Of a stretch of 64,000 nt of DNA, positions 1-11,929 are shown piece after piece. Under the pieces are notes generated by a model that was given only the letters and a program-made list of their open reading frames with translations, searched no databases and was not told where the DNA came from. How positions within the stretch are numbered: position 1 is the first letter of the stretch; each line of letters opens with the position of its first letter. The DNA is from Ligustrum vulgare (taxonomy: Eukaryota > Streptophyta > Magnoliopsida > Lamiales > Oleaceae): assembly GCA_963555705.1 (NCBI GenBank), contig OY743184.1, forward strand, positions 32,064,614-32,128,613. The letters run 5' to 3'. Both the position numbers and the translations under genes were made by a program.

Positions 1-758
1 ATTAATAATTCCTCTTAACAAATAATACAAATTAAGTATGAAGGGAGATTTACACTTCAATCTAAGTGTTGGCTAAGAATTTTTTCTATCAAAAATCAAG
101 AATAGATGAGATTGAGAGGATTTCTTGCAAAGTAGTATCTTTAATGAAATAGATCAAAATAGTTTGATCAATCAAGAGATTCTTTGTAATAAATGTAATG
201 GAATTTTTGACCAAGTAAACTCAATGATTTCCAATAAATATTCTCACTTAATTGCTCTTGTAAGATGTTGAGTTCGGTCGACAGAAAGTCCAATTAAGCC
301 GTTATAAGATTCAAAATGTTAGAGATTCAGCTGAATAAAAATGAGTTTCGTCGACTAGTATATTTCGGTTGAAAATTATTTTTATATTAAAAAATTGTAT
401 TTTTCCAAAATTTCTCATACGTAGAGTCATGAATTTCAATAAAATGGATTATATAAAATCTCAATTGAAAACACCTAAATTTAGGAGTACTCCCCATCAA
501 AAATCTTCATCAATACACCTACATATTTTTCTTAAAGAGTAGTAAGACATCAACGCAATAAACTACAATTGTTATCTGAACTAGCAGAAGAGAAGGATGC
601 CAAAAAGAAAGGAAGTTGGAAGAAATTCTTCTATGTGTTGATCTCCAACATGATTAAATTTATGACATACAAACAAGTTTAGCTGGGAATCAAAGATTGA
701 GGCCCTCCTCTCTCGCCATATATATCTGTCTCCAGGGGATCTTGAAACTGGTAACTAA
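1..758. other. Intergenic, no gene seen
   Basis: AT-rich spacer downstream of the minus-strand DUF688-like gene. No ORF, RNA gene or element terminus could be recognised. The last 100 bases probably hold the 3' UTR of that gene. Confidence 0.5.
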
Positions 759-1175
759 CTAAAATAACCTGACTATACTATCCTCTCTCACACTACACGA
801 CTTCTTACAAGAAAAAACAGACACGAGCACATTCTTTTTTGTCAGTACAAACCCTTGATCTTTTTCTCGACCGGCACACGACATAGTCTTACCTTTTCTA
901 GTGCTCTTGGTGCACTCTTTATAGGCCATCAGAAATGGATCATCAATCTTTTTAAGACCCTTTCTTGAACCATTTCTTGACAGCTGTTGAAAAGCGCATG
1001 GTGGAAGTGGAATTTGCATATCATGGAAAGAACCGCGACCGTTACTGGGCGGACAAGGTGGGGGCGGCAGTTTTGGGTGGTTGACGTCGTATTCTTGTGC
1101 TGCACTCTTGCGTACCCCTGGCTTGTTCTCCCACAAGAAGGGGACATTTCCTTGTGAATGAACCTTTTTACTCAT
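759..1175 (-). CDS. Small DUF688-like plant protein
   Basis: Single-exon ORF of 138 aa. Visible hallmarks are VPFLWENKPGVRKS at residues 12-25, a proline stretch KLPPPPCPPS at 35-44, and DPFLMAYKECTKS at about 79-91. This order (a [VP]F.WE..PG box, a PPPP box, then a DPF..A..EC box) is typical of the short members of the plant DUF688 family, whose function is unknown. The C-terminus is Ser/Cys/Lys-rich. No signal peptide or membrane segment is seen, so a soluble protein is likely. The start is the first Met and lies 10 residues before the family box. A Tourist-type MITE sits about 500 bp upstream. The family assignment rests on motif memory, not a search. Confidence 0.72.
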   Translation of the reverse strand: MSKKVHSQGNVPFLWENKPGVRKSAAQEYDVNHPKLPPPPCPPSNGRGSFHDMQIPLPPCAFQQLSRNGSRKGLKKIDDPFLMAYKECTKSTRKGKTMSCAGREKDQGFVLTKKNVLVSVFSCKKSCSVREDSIVRLF

Positions 1176-1666
1176 CTTGAATCGTGTATAGAATTTTCCG
1201 TGGTTAATATAAGGGATTTGGTCTTGAATTTTATACTTTCAGACGGCAAATTTTCCTTAGGTTAAACAAATAAAACGTGATGAGGTGGGAAATTAGCATT
1301 TAAAAAATCATATCAACAAGAAATAACATACATATGATGAAGAAAGGGCAACAAAACGACTAGAAGATAACTAGATTTTCCAGGTCTGAATCATGCAAAG
1401 TGTTGAAAAGTATGCGAATAAAATTGGGGAGAAAATGACAAGAATATATTGGTTGACTGAGTTTAGACCATGTTTGTCTAAGCTTAACATAAACTTTACT
1501 TGCTTGCTTGCTTGCTTGCTTGCTTCCTTCCTTCTATATTGGAGCCATTTCAGTCGGACCTACTCAGGGACGAATCCAGGATATTAGTTCAGCTGGAGCG
1601 AATATTGACATTTGACCGTTGACCAACCAACGATCATGAACGGAGAATGGTCCCACTAAAAAAATA
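1176..1666. other. Upstream region of DUF688-like gene with (TTGC)n
   Basis: Presumed promoter and 5' UTR of the minus-strand gene. It contains a short tetranucleotide microsatellite, (TTGC)n, at about 1500-1527. The small plus-strand ORF over it is a by-product of the repeat. Confidence 0.45.
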
Positions 1667-2157
1667 TTAGGCTGCGTTTGATAGCGATGACGTAATTTGG
1701 GTAGAAATAAAATGAATTTCATGAAATTGAATTCTTAGGAATTAGAAGTTTAATGTGTTTGATTAGTTTAATTTTCTAGGAGAAAAAAGTGATAAATTTT
1801 CCAACTTTTGTTGTTTGATTAGTATTATTATTTTTCATAAAAATAAAGCAAATTTTATCTATATTAGTAAAAAAAAATTATTTTTTCATACATTTGTACT
1901 TGACAAAATAAATCAATTGACAACAACAAAAATGATCAAACGTCACTAAAATGGTTAAAGTTTTACCCTAGAAAATAAATTATACTACCTAGCTGGAAAA
2001 ACCAAATCCTTGATTTGGTGGAAAATAGGTGTGTGAAAAGAAAAAATGGAAAACGAATTGTCAGGAAAAATTGTGCAATCAAACATGACAAGAGGGAAAA
2101 AAATGGGTGGAAAATCATATTTTCCATGGAATTTGTAGTGTATCAAACGCAGTCTTA
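1667..2157. mobile_element. Tourist-type (PIF/Harbinger) MITE
   Basis: Inverted ends GGCTGCGTTTGATA (1670-1683) and TATCAAACGCAGTC (2141-2154) match at 13 of 14 positions and are flanked by TTA on both sides (1667-1669 and 2155-2157). A TTA duplication with GGCTGCGTTTG-type ends is the signature of Tourist/PIF-Harbinger MITEs. The element is about 485 bp, AT-rich and has no coding capacity. The minus-strand ORF at 1985-2176 runs across its end and is not a gene. Confidence 0.8.
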
Positions 2158-2266
2158 AATTTTTTTCGAACAACATATAAATATTATAAAACGTAATTGT
2201 TATTTAATACAAAAATATAGACCAAAACTAACAAAAATAGTAAGAAAAATACATGATATAATCCTA

Positions 2267-2401
2267 CTTTGTTGTAGTAAGCTCGGACAACTACATTCTC
2301 CGAGGCCTCATACTTTGAAAGCGCTGCAAAATTGCATCATTTTCAACTTGTTTAAAAATCTTGCGCTCCGTGTAAATTACCAAACTGTCATTCAACCAAT
2401 T
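2267..2401 (-). pseudogene. hAT/ZMYM-type transposase C-terminal fragment
   Basis: The minus-strand frame reads NDSLVIYTERKIFKQ, then a segment ending FQSMRPRRM and a stop. This resembles the C-terminal end of plant TTF-zinc-finger/ZMYM1-like hAT proteins, where a Leu/Val...ER.IF..V....I...F..M..RR pattern is common. Only about 40 codons are recognisable and no upstream domain was found. It is a small, probably non-functional remnant. Confidence 0.45.
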
Positions 2402-2838
2402 ACAATTAATGAAATATAATTCACAAATTTGTAATTTCTAAGCTAAATAATTGAAAATCCCCAAAATACAAAATCTGAAAATTGGAAATAAACAAAAGAA
2501 AAATCTATCTGTGAACAACTAGAACATTTGTATTACACCAAATACTCACAAATATAAAGGGAAAATATTGGGGCTTACAAGTAACTAGTAGAAATTAAAG
2601 CAAAATCAAGTTTTCACAAAAAAAAAAAAAAAAAATTTAAAAAATTATATCTGAAAATTCGACCGAATCCAGCACGAGCGGCCGAACGGGCTGGCCGCTA
2701 GCTGGATCCGTCCATGGGCCTACCTAAACCATCCACCAATAAATAAATTGCTCGAGTCCCGATTCTCTCTCTATTTCGAAGAACGTTTTTATCACTAAGC
2801 CTTTTTTTTTGTTATGATATGTTACTTACTCGTACGTA
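2402..2838. other. Intergenic, no gene seen
   Basis: AT-rich spacer with a poly-A run near 2618-2635. No gene was recognised. It ends at the CTTAT target duplication of the Copia element. Confidence 0.45.
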
Positions 2839-2843
2839 CTTAT

Positions 2844-3075
2844 TGTATGTTCAACCAATCAATTAATCAAGAAGAAGAAGAAAGAAGAGAAGAAAGAAGG
2901 AGAGAAAAAGAGGCAACCCTAAACAATATTTTTTTCATAGAATAATGATAATACAAAATCCTATATATACAATAGGTTTCTTGATAACTAAATAAGGAAA
3001 ACAATAATTATAATAAAATATAAAAACATAAATTATTCTAATTAGAATAATTAGAATAAACTAATTATTCTAAGA
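2844..3075 (-). repeat. 3' LTR of the Copia element
   Basis: A 232-bp LTR. On the minus strand it should begin TGTTAGAATAATTAG; here the second base has mutated (TC instead of TG, next to the purine tract), and it ends GGTTGAACATACA. It shares the GAAGAAGAAG-rich stretch and the AATTATTCTAATTAG end with the 5' LTR. It lacks the long AT microsatellite of the 5' LTR. Confidence 0.88.
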
Positions 3076-3084
3076 TCCCCCACA

Positions 3085-3557
3085 AACTCACGATGCTATA
3101 GCATGAAGCAGCGAGAGTTTGTCAAGTAAGAATCGAAAGCAATTAGTTGGATGGGACTTGGTGAAGAAGTTTGCAAGCTGCAGTGAAGAAGAGACAAAAG
3201 GTAAGACAATAGTCTCATGCTGAAGATGATGACGAACAAGGTGACAATCAATCTCAAAGTGCTTCATGCACTCATGGAATACAGAATTATGTGAGATCTG
3301 GATGGCACTCCTATTTCACAATACGTGAGGGTGGGAGATGAACTTGAAACACCCATATCTGCAAGTAGCTAACGTAACCACACAATCTTTGTAGTAGTGG
3401 ACACCATAGCACGATATTTTGCTTCAGTAGATGAGCGAGAAACTACTGTTTGCTTCTTACTTCTCCAAGAGATAAGAGAGTCTCCCAGAAAAACACAGAA
3501 GCCAGTAATAGACTTACTATCAGTTGGGTTCCCAGCCCAATCTGCATCAGAGTAAGC
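3085..3557 (-). pseudogene. Copia RNase H
   Basis: The minus strand continues from the RT with DWAGNPTDSKSITGF, then SWRSKKQTVVSRSS and TEAKYRA, the usual Copia RNase H signatures. Several stop codons follow. It ends just before the purine tract and 3' LTR. Confidence 0.82.
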
Positions 3558-4646
3558 TTAAAGCTCTAAGGAGGAGGTTGATGGAAACAAAATACTCTGA
3601 AAACAAGAGCCACGAAGATAGCGTAAGATTCGAACAATCGCTGCCCAATGAACCATGGTAGGTGCTGAAACAAACTGACTGACAACATGTACAGCATAAG
3701 CAATGTCTGGTCTAGTGATGGTAAGATAAATAAGAGAACCAACAATAGTGCGATACAAATTAGGATCAGACAATGGTTCACCATCAGAGGATGAGTAATG
3801 AAGATTAGTTTCAATAGGAGTATCAACTGTCTTAGTATCAGTAAGACGAGCACGTTCAATGACATATGCAGCATATTTAGACTGAGAAAGCATATAGCCT
3901 CTAGGAGAAGAAGCAACCTCAATACCTAGAAAGTAGGATAGGGAACCCAAATCCTTCATTTCAAAAAAACGAGCCAATTCAGATTTTAAATCAGTTATCC
4001 CACCAACATCATCACCAGTAATGATCATGTCATCAACATACAACAGAAGGAGAATACGACCAGCGGGAGTACATCTACAAAATAAAGCGGAATCATGATG
4101 GCTAGATGTAAAATCAAGAGAGAGAGAGAGAACAACTGTAGAGAACTTCTCAAACCAGGCACGAGGCGCTTGTTTGAGACCATATAGAGCTTTCTTGAGT
4201 TTGCAAACAAATCCAGGAGGATGGGGAACACCAGGTGGAGGAACCATATAAACATCTTCTTACAAATTTCCATTAAAGAAGGCATTTTTAACATCCATTT
4301 AAGAGAGACTCCACTGACGAACAAAAGCAACTGCAATAAATGTACGTACAATAGTCATCTTTGTAACCGGGGCAAATGTCTCCTCATAATCCAAACCATA
4401 CTGTTGAGAAAATCCCTCAGCAACCAATCGAGCCTTGTAACACTCAAGTGAACCATCAGATTTGGTCTTGATCTTAAAGACCCAAAGAGATCCAATAGCA
4501 TGTTTACCTGGTTGTAAGAAAACTAATTCCCAAGTGTCTGTCTTATGTAAAGCAGAAAGTTCATCAGTCATAGCCAATTTCCAAATGGGGTATAAAGTTG
4601 CTTCTTTATAGGAGGAAGGTTCAGGCAGTTTGTGAATGGAAGACAA
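3558..4646 (-). pseudogene. Copia reverse transcriptase
   Basis: Two frames, 4646-4299 and 4247-3558, separated by a break around 4250-4300. The first holds the RVT_2 start (ELVFLQPGKHAIGSLWVFKI). The second has LKKALYGLKQAPRAW, the catalytic YVDDMIITG box (residues 70-77 of that frame), SYFLGIEV and the YRTIVGSLIYL...RPDIAYAV block. All RT core motifs are present, but the frame break makes it non-functional. Overlapping ORFs in other frames here are shadows. Confidence 0.9.
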
Positions 4647-4658
4647 AAAACAAAAAAA

Positions 4659-5525
4659 TTATTCAGAGTAGCAAGAATAATCAAACTCAAGTAAGTAAGT
4701 AGACTTACGTATACGTTGAGGATATCCAGGAGGAGGAGACTTTGAATCCTCAGCCTCAGATGGTGCTTGGGGAGCCATAGGAGAAGGGATGACATTCTGA
4801 GATGGCGCATGTGTACCTGTAGCAGATGATGAAGATGGGAACGAGATAGTAAGGATGAGCGTAGATGGTCTATCAATATTATCATCGAAAAGATCAATAG
4901 AAATAAGATCTGATGTAGTCACGTGAGAGGTATTATCAGTAATAGGAAAGAAATGAATGTGTTCAAGAAACACAACATTACGAGAGACATATAACTTGTG
5001 ACTGATAGGATCAAAGCAGCGATAACCTTTTTGTCCCTCACCATATCCTAAAATGACACAAATTTCCAAGCGTGGTATTAATTTGCTACGTTCTGCTATA
5101 GGACAAAGAACAAAACAAGTGTACCCAAAGACTTTTAAGAGAGAATAATCAGGAGAATAACCAAACAAGGATTGAAATGGTGACAAATCAGATGTGTGAG
5201 AAGATGGTATCCTATTTATCAAATATACAGCAGAGAGAACTGCCTCTCCCAAAAATTCACCAGGTACCTTGGCAGATAGGAAAAGGGAACGAGCAGTTTC
5301 AACAATGTGTCTATGCTTACGTTCAGAAACACCATTCTGTTGAGGAGTATCAGTACAAGAAGTTTGATGAATTGTACCATCAAGGGCAAGCAACTCACGA
5401 AAATCAGTAGAGACATATTCCCCACCCAAATCACATCGAAAACATTTAATGACCGCAGAATGTTGAGTTTTGATAAGTGTTCTAAATGAACGATAAATAG
5501 AAATAAAATCAGAACGTCGCTTCAT
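4659..5525 (-). pseudogene. Copia integrase core and linker
   Basis: A 288-aa minus-strand frame. It contains FRCDLGGEYVS (second catalytic Asp region) and TPQQNGVSERKHRHI, with the catalytic Glu in the usual QNG..ER context. The beginning of the core, with the first Asp, lies in the preceding broken frame. After the core follow the usual FGYTCFV and VFLE motifs and a Pro/Ser-rich linker ending before the RT. It would insert element cDNA into the host genome. Confidence 0.88.
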
Positions 5526-6199
5526 AAGATATACCCAACAGTAACGACTATAATCATCAATAAAGGAAACATAATATCGGAACCCTCCTTTAGTAGAGAC
5601 AGGAGCAGGGTCTCACACATCTGAGTGCACAAGATCAAATAATGCAACAAAGGAAAAGGTAAAGCAGAGAATTTAGCAAGTTTGCAACCACTACAATCAG
5701 AAATATCATGAGGTTTTAACTCTCCCAAACAACCTTTAGAAGCTAAAAATTTTAAACGACTAGCAGACACATGTCCTAGGTGAGAATTCCATAAATAGAA
5801 GTTAGAAGAAGAAGAGTTCAAATGGAAAGACGATAAATCAACACTAGAGGCTGCAACATGCGCTGGTATCAGACTATCCAGAACATTAAGTCCTCCTCTT
5901 TGCATATGGCCTATCCCAATCAACTTCCGAGACTGCGGATCCTGTACATAACAAGAAGTAGAAGTAAAGTGAACAGAATTACAAGAATCACATAATTGAC
6001 CAACAGAAACAAGATTTAAAGTAAGGCCAGGAACACAATAGACATCTGAGAGAGACAGATTAGAAGTATGAACAGAACCAATGCTTGCTAAGGACAACGG
6101 GGTGCCATCAACAGTCATAATAGGTGTAGACGACACAGAAGGATATAAAGAATCAAAAAGTGATGAGTTAGAAGACATATGCTTGGAAGCACCCAAGTC
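5522..6199 (-). pseudogene. Copia protease and GAG-pre-integrase region
   Basis: The frame contains FDLGASKHMSS, the retropepsin active site, in which the expected D-S/T-G has become D-L-G; the catalytic Asp remains but the following Ser/Thr is lost. Further on, LWNSHLGHVSASRLK and DCSGCKLAK form the GAG-pre-integrase/zinc-binding part at the integrase N-terminus. A stop separates this part from the integrase core, and stops also separate it from gag. Confidence 0.82.
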
Positions 6200-6318
6200 A
6201 AAAATCCATGAGGAAGGTTTACCTGAGGAGTTCTAAGAGGACAAACATATATGAGTAGAGGCTGAGATGGCATGTGGCTGTAAGACTAATAAATTCTGAA
6301 ACTGCTCACTAAGATCAG

Positions 6319-7225
6319 TCAACTGGAATCAGGTGAGGGTGGTGGACCAAGTATAGAGGAGCCAACAGATGGAACAATCGCTGCCGTGTGGGTGTCGGGT
6401 CTATAACTTTGCTGCTGCGACTTCAAAAACTTAGGATCTTGAGCCTTCCAATGTCCCTTTTGTCTATAGAAACTACAAACATCATTTAGGACCCGTGCAT
6501 GTCCTTTGGTTCGATTTTGTGCAGATGGTACAGTTAAAACTGAAGTCCCAGAATGTGGAAGAGATACATCTTTAGTAAAAGATTTCAACCGTGTCTCCTC
6601 AGCAACAAGTTCACTAACAACTGAATCAATAGATGGAAGAGGAGTACGATGCAAAATAGAACCTCTGAGTCCCTCAAAATCACTATGAAGTGCCATCAAA
6701 AATTGAACCAATCGTTGTTCCTCTCTATATGTAATATAATGCTCACATGCTTTCAATTCTGTCGGTTCAGTAAGGGATAACGCATCCCAAATTGATGTCA
6801 TATCAATATAAAAATCTAGAATGCTCATATTCTTTTGTGACAATGCCCGAATATCAATCTCTAACTGATACCGTTTTGCAAAATTAGATTTAGCGTACAA
6901 CTTCTGTAAATGGTCCCAAACCTCCTTTGCAGTTTTCATACTTAGCCAATTGAGTACCAATATTGTGTTCAACAGAATTATATATCCATGTATGAATTTT
7001 TGAATTATTTGAATCCTAGGTATCTAACAGAGCTGCATAATTTGCATCATTATCTTCCGGTTTGCCAACTATTCCACTCACATAACCCCAATATTTTTTA
7101 CCCTTAAGAAAGTGTTTCATAACATGACTCATGTAAGCATAGTTTGTACCATTCAAACGCACATTAATAGCTTGGAGAGAATCATCGGATGTCATTATAA
7201 GAAAGAAAACGATACTAACTAACAA
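6319..7225 (-). pseudogene. Copia gag (broken)
   Basis: Two minus-strand pieces. The first (7225-7016) contains LNGTNYAYMSHVMKHFLKGK, the usual Copia gag start, and is ended by a TAG where a Trp is expected before DSNNS. The second (6972-6319) continues with the UBN2-type gag body, including AKEVWDHLQKLYAKS, after at least one frameshift. Near its end the zinc knuckle reads CSFYRQKGHWKAQ: only the first Cys and the His of the CCHC pattern remain. The product would have been the structural capsid protein. Confidence 0.8.
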
Positions 7226-7579
7226 GATGAAGTGAACCAGTGTGTAAAAAGAGCAAATAATTGCAAATCAATACCACAGGAAGGTAGAAGATGAAGAGTC
7301 GATCACAACTTCATCAACCGTGTCTCCAGAAAATGATGCACACGTCGTCGCAGTGTCTAACGATGCTTCCCACGCGCCTCCTTACACCGACGCATGTAAC
7401 CTCACGCGCTACTCCGGTAGGTGCTCCGCCATCTGCAGATTCAGGATATGGTCGTCGATTTCCAAAATTCCCACCGAAAGTGCCTCAAAATTTGTGAAAA
7501 CAGTGACGGTTTTAGTGTTTTAGGAGAAAAAGAAATTGCACGTTGATTTCCCTTTTTTAATAACAATCTGATTCAAATC

Positions 7580-7591
7580 GCTCTGATACTA
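7580..7591 (-). promoter_or_regulatory. Primer binding site, initiator Met-tRNA type
   Basis: The minus strand directly after the 5' LTR reads TAGTATCAGAGC. This differs by one base from the usual plant Copia site TGGTATCAGAGC, complementary to the 3' end of initiator tRNA-Met. It fixes the element's orientation and the inner LTR edge. Confidence 0.8.
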
Positions 7592-7606
7592 TGTAGAAAA
7601 CATAAT

Positions 7607-7660
<54 letters not shown>

Positions 7661-7880
7661 CAACCAATCAATCGATCAAGAAGAAGAAGAAGAAAGAAGA
7701 GAAGAAAGAAAGAATGAGAGAAAAAGAGGCAACCCTAAACAATATTTTTTTCATAGAATAATAATAATACAAAATCCTATATATCTTGAAAACTAAATAA
7801 GGAAAACAATAATTATAATAAAATATAAAAACGCAAATTATTCTAATTAGAATAATTAGAATAAACTAATTATTCTAACA
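7592..7880 (-). repeat. 5' LTR of the Copia element
   Basis: A 289-bp LTR, starting TGTTAGAATAATT and ending TTTTCTACA on the minus strand. It carries an (AT)n microsatellite (about 7610-7657) between the body and the inner end. The corresponding part of the 3' LTR is reduced to a few bases, which accounts for the length difference. Confidence 0.87.
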
Positions 7881-7885
7881 CTTAT

Positions 7886-8329
7886 AATTAAAATTTATTT
7901 ATTTTGTCAGTAATTTAAAGAGTACTTTTTAAAATGTGCAACTTATTTTAAATTTTGGTAGATAAAGAAAATCTTTTATCTTGAGATTTATGAATAATTG
8001 TGTTAACCCACAAAATCGTCCAAAAGTAAAGAAGAATACGATGTTGACACCTAAACATTATAATTGGTCAGCATTGGGCTAAAGACACCTGGCATAAAAA
8101 GCTAGTATGCACAAACAAAACGAACAAGGCAAGGCAAGGCAATATTTACCCAACTAGGCGGAATGAAGCAAAGAGGCACATATACCTTAGCAAAGATTCT
8201 AGCAGGACATGTCCTAGAAAAAGAGGAGAACATGTCCTAGAATTGGTTAAGGGAAAAACTTATACGTACAAAGTGTTAGTTAAGTTAGAACCAGAAGTCA
8301 GAAGAGAGGTTAAATAAAGGGGGAAAAAA
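7886..8329. other. Intergenic, no gene seen
   Basis: AT-rich spacer between the Copia element and the Gypsy-like remnant. No feature was recognised. Confidence 0.4.
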
Positions 8330-9600
8330 GTCAAAAGAAATTCGTTCGACGTTACCAAGGCTGAAGCAATATTTGACAAACTTTATAATGATAAACAAAT
8401 AGAAGTTGAGTGATAAATATAAATTTCCAAGCTTAGAGCAAGTTTAAGGGAAAAAATTATTAGAAATGACACAAGGCCTGGTCACATAACGACCAACAAT
8501 TGTGTTATGTTTTTAAATATTATGAGGGAGATTGCTATTGAATTTGAATGAGTTACGTTCGATAACAAGAAGAAAATGATAGTAGACAAAGATTCATTCA
8601 CAAATCACGTGGGAATGAACATGGTCATCTTGAATATGACCAAACTGAACCTGCCAAAGTTCAAGTTGTTGTTGGACAAAGAAGAGGACAAACCACATCC
8701 TAACGCCTTTGAGCGGTTGGAGCTCAAGGATAAAATGGTGTCCGATACTGGTAGGGTTGAAGATGGTTTATGTGTACGTTTCCAGAAAAAGCTTAACTAG
8801 GACAAAATAAAGAAATTGTTTGAAGAAACCTATGGAGAAGGAGCTTTTTTCGAAAAACCTTAGATCATATGGCAGCACGGAAAGTCCATGCACAAACATA
8901 TCAAGCAACATTCTAATTTCATCCATAAAGTGAAGACATTTTGACCACAGGTGCACATGGCCAATACATGACATTCTTACAATAATCAAACTTGGAAGTC
9001 GGTCCCTTTTGATCAATTAACTATAACCTAGCAAATAAGGTTTTAGAGAAATTACGGCCAAATTACACGTCGCAATTATGGGACCTTCCGCTCAAGTATT
9101 CAAAGTGAGATCCAATTTTATTGATTGTGTCATCCCTAAGAATGTGAACAAACAAAGAGAAGAAGACACAAAGACTCAGTATAAAAGAACCAGAATATGG
9201 AGATAAATCTAAGTTTGAGCGTAGGAAGAAGACGAAGAAACTAACCATCTAGTTTGTCAAGGTTCCTCCCGTCATAGCCGCTAACAACTTGCTAGCTGGA
9301 GAGATTGAAAACAAGGAAGAAGTTAGTGCAAACCAAAAGGTGAAGAGGATGTCTATGCTGGGGAGGGAGAATCCTTATCTATCACTCATGTTGGTCAAGA
9401 GCAAGACATTGTGGAGGATGACATGATTGACATAGAAGAAGAACTAGACTTAAGAGCTGAAGCTAGAAGAAGAAGAATCTTGCACAACAGTTTGCTAAAA
9501 AAAATTACACGAAGCAGGTAACTCGGTTGTTGGTTTGTTAGGTGAAATATCAAGGCGGGTTTAATTATTACGTGCCATATGAAAAGCCTAAAGTTATGAA
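8330..9600 (+). pseudogene. Decayed Gypsy-type gag/pol fragment, left part
   Basis: Plus-strand frames include a CKWHNTRPGHITNNCVMF-type zinc-knuckle-like segment near 8460-8515 (CxxH...GH..NNC). This is typical of plant Gypsy polyproteins just before the protease. A 74-aa open stretch follows (8576-8800), then a chain of short frames with stops. Near 9420-9510 an acidic-basic segment (IDIEEELDLRAEARRRRI) has a close relative at 15195-15280. The fragment stops exactly at the GAAGG target duplication of the large insertion to its right. Confidence 0.55.
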
Positions 9601-11929
9601 GAAGGTGTAGCGCCCCGAGTTCCGTAAAACCCAGGACTCCACTTCGTCCTCTAAACTAACTATTTAACAAAATATTGCGAAAATAAACTAAATTTTAAAT
9701 ATCACATTCATTTGGAAAATTTGCAACGATAACTCAAATTTAAATAAATTTACTTGAAAACATTCCATAAAATTTCAAATCTTGACAATTTTGGCTAACA
9801 AAGTTTAATAAACTCGACTTTCAAAATAACTTAAAATTTAATGCTTAACATCACTGCCTCTCATTCGCCACCATCTCCGAAATCTGCAAATGTTATTAAA
9901 ATAACATAATGAGTATTTTAAAAGAAATACCCAGTAGACTTATCGTTAATAATTAATTTACAAGTTAATTGAACATGTAATTATGCAAATAATGCAATGA
10001 CATTCTCTTCTTAATCATAGGCATCACATAGTGAATGCAAATGAACATATTCTTGTCTTATGCATATAAATTATGACATGCATAACATAATTTCTCTTCT
10101 TATCTCGTAAAAGATATTTTTGTCTTGTCTCATGCAATTAAACATATAAATCACGTAAATCCACATAAAACATGCAATTATAATATAAACTAATTAGTGT
10201 GGGCGAATCTACCTCAATTTATCTCGAGTCACGTAAAAAATGGAGCTAGAAGTAATCTCAATCTCTAATCGTTCGCACGTGTCATCTTGCAAAAAATAGG
10301 AAATAAGCCTTGAATTAGTAATTCTAAATTTAAAGTTTTAAAATGATAAAGTAAAATTTAGGGACTAAATTGGAAATTTATTAAAATTGAAATTGAAAGT
10401 TTAAGGACTGAAATAGACTTTTCGAAAGTAATGGGCTGAGAGTGAGGAACAAGAACTCCAGATGCCGATTTATTAATAACTGAAACCTTGGGACTGATTT
10501 GGTGAAATACTGAAACTTTTGGAATTGAAAATTATATATTTATAACAAAGAGGACTAAAATAACTTAATTTAAAAATAGGGGCTGAAATAAGAAACTTTA
10601 AAACTGAAGGGACAGTTTTAAACTATATTAAAACTTGAGGGTCTGAAATTAATTACTTTAAAAACTTGGGGCTGAGCTAAACGGTTTCTAAAACTTGGGG
10701 ACCAAATTTAAAAGGTTTAAAAGATGGGGCTTAAGGGCCAATTTTCCAAAAAGCAATTTTAAAACAAAATTTTACACTCTCTTTCTCATTCAAAAATCTG
10801 AGAAGTGAACGAGAAAGAGAGCGGTGGGCGACGGGAGCCCCTTCTCCAACTTCATGCCTCCGGTCGAAGGGTGGTATCAGCACCACCGTTGCGTGGTGGC
10901 GCCAGCGTGGGGTGGAGAGGCTATGGGTGAGTCTTTGGTGTAAAGAACAAGGCAAACCAAGGCTCGGTTAAGGCTTGGGGTGAAGATTTCTGGTGACAAA
11001 ATTCGGCGACAAGGGACGGTGGTCGAAGGTAAGTGGTTGGGGAACTTATTTCTTTGGCTTTGTGGGATCTTTGGGTTGATTTTGGGGTGAATTCGGCGGT
11101 TTTATGGAGGTGGCGACTTTGAGTGGTGGTTCGACTATGTGTTGTGTGTGATGGTTCAATTCGAGTGACTGAGGTGGCGGGTTGTGGTGTTGTGAAGGTT
11201 GATTTTGGTTCGGTAGTGGTGGTGCTAGGCTTGTGAAGATTGAGGATCGGTGAAGGGGCTGTGGTGTGCGAGTTTGGTGTTGGTGCAGACGGTGGTTGGG
11301 TGGTGATGTTTTGTGGTTCCGGTGGAGGTGCACATTGAAGGATACAGTGGCAATAGGCGATGGCTGGTTCAAGTCTTTGTGGAGTTTGGTAGTGTGTAGT
11401 GGCAGTGACAGTGCTGCATTTGGTGGTTGGTGATGAAGGTGGAATGGTGTGGTTGCAGTTGAATGTGTGTGAATGGCGATGGAGTAGGGGAAGTTTCCAT
11501 ACCAGGAAGTTGCTGTGATGTTGGTATGTGAAAGATGAAATCAGAAACTTCAGATTTGCAAGCAACAATGGATTATGGAGGTGGAATAAAAATGTTACCC
11601 AGACTTGGTTGCTCTGCTCTTGGCTGCGTGAGGATGGGAGAGTGATATGAACAGGGTATGTTTAAGGTATAATTTACTAGGATTTTAAGTCGGTTTAGGT
11701 TGCAAGAATTTTCTAATTTGGCTGAAATAATCAAAATTTGGACAACATAATTTTGGACTCAAATAATAAAATATTGGACTTAAATAAATTGGACTCAAAA
11801 TTATAAGGGTTAAGTACACAATTACACACATTTAAGTATGAAATTTTTTGAAATCAGGTAATTTGTAACTAATTACAAAAGTATCAAAATAATTTTCAAA
11901 ATCAGGTATTCTTTTAAAATCAGAAATAA

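Larger units (their letters stand above)
2844..7880 (-). mobile_element. Complete, decayed Copia LTR retrotransposon
   Basis: A 5037-bp element on the minus strand, flanked by the 5-bp duplication CTTAT (2839-2843 and 7881-7885). It has two LTRs, a primer binding site next to the 5' LTR and a purine-rich GTGGGGGA tract next to the 3' LTR. The coding order on the minus strand is gag, protease, GAG-pre-integrase, integrase, RT, RNase H, which is the Ty1/Copia order. Stops and frameshifts break every part, and the protease and zinc-knuckle signatures are damaged, so it is no longer autonomous. Both ends and the target duplication survive, so the whole insertion can be read. Confidence 0.93.

Noticed and set aside
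10921..11568. 215-aa minus-strand ORF rich in Pro, Thr and His
   Set aside because: It mirrors a GT/GGT-rich stretch inside the presumed LTR, has no recognisable domain, and overlaps other biased frames.
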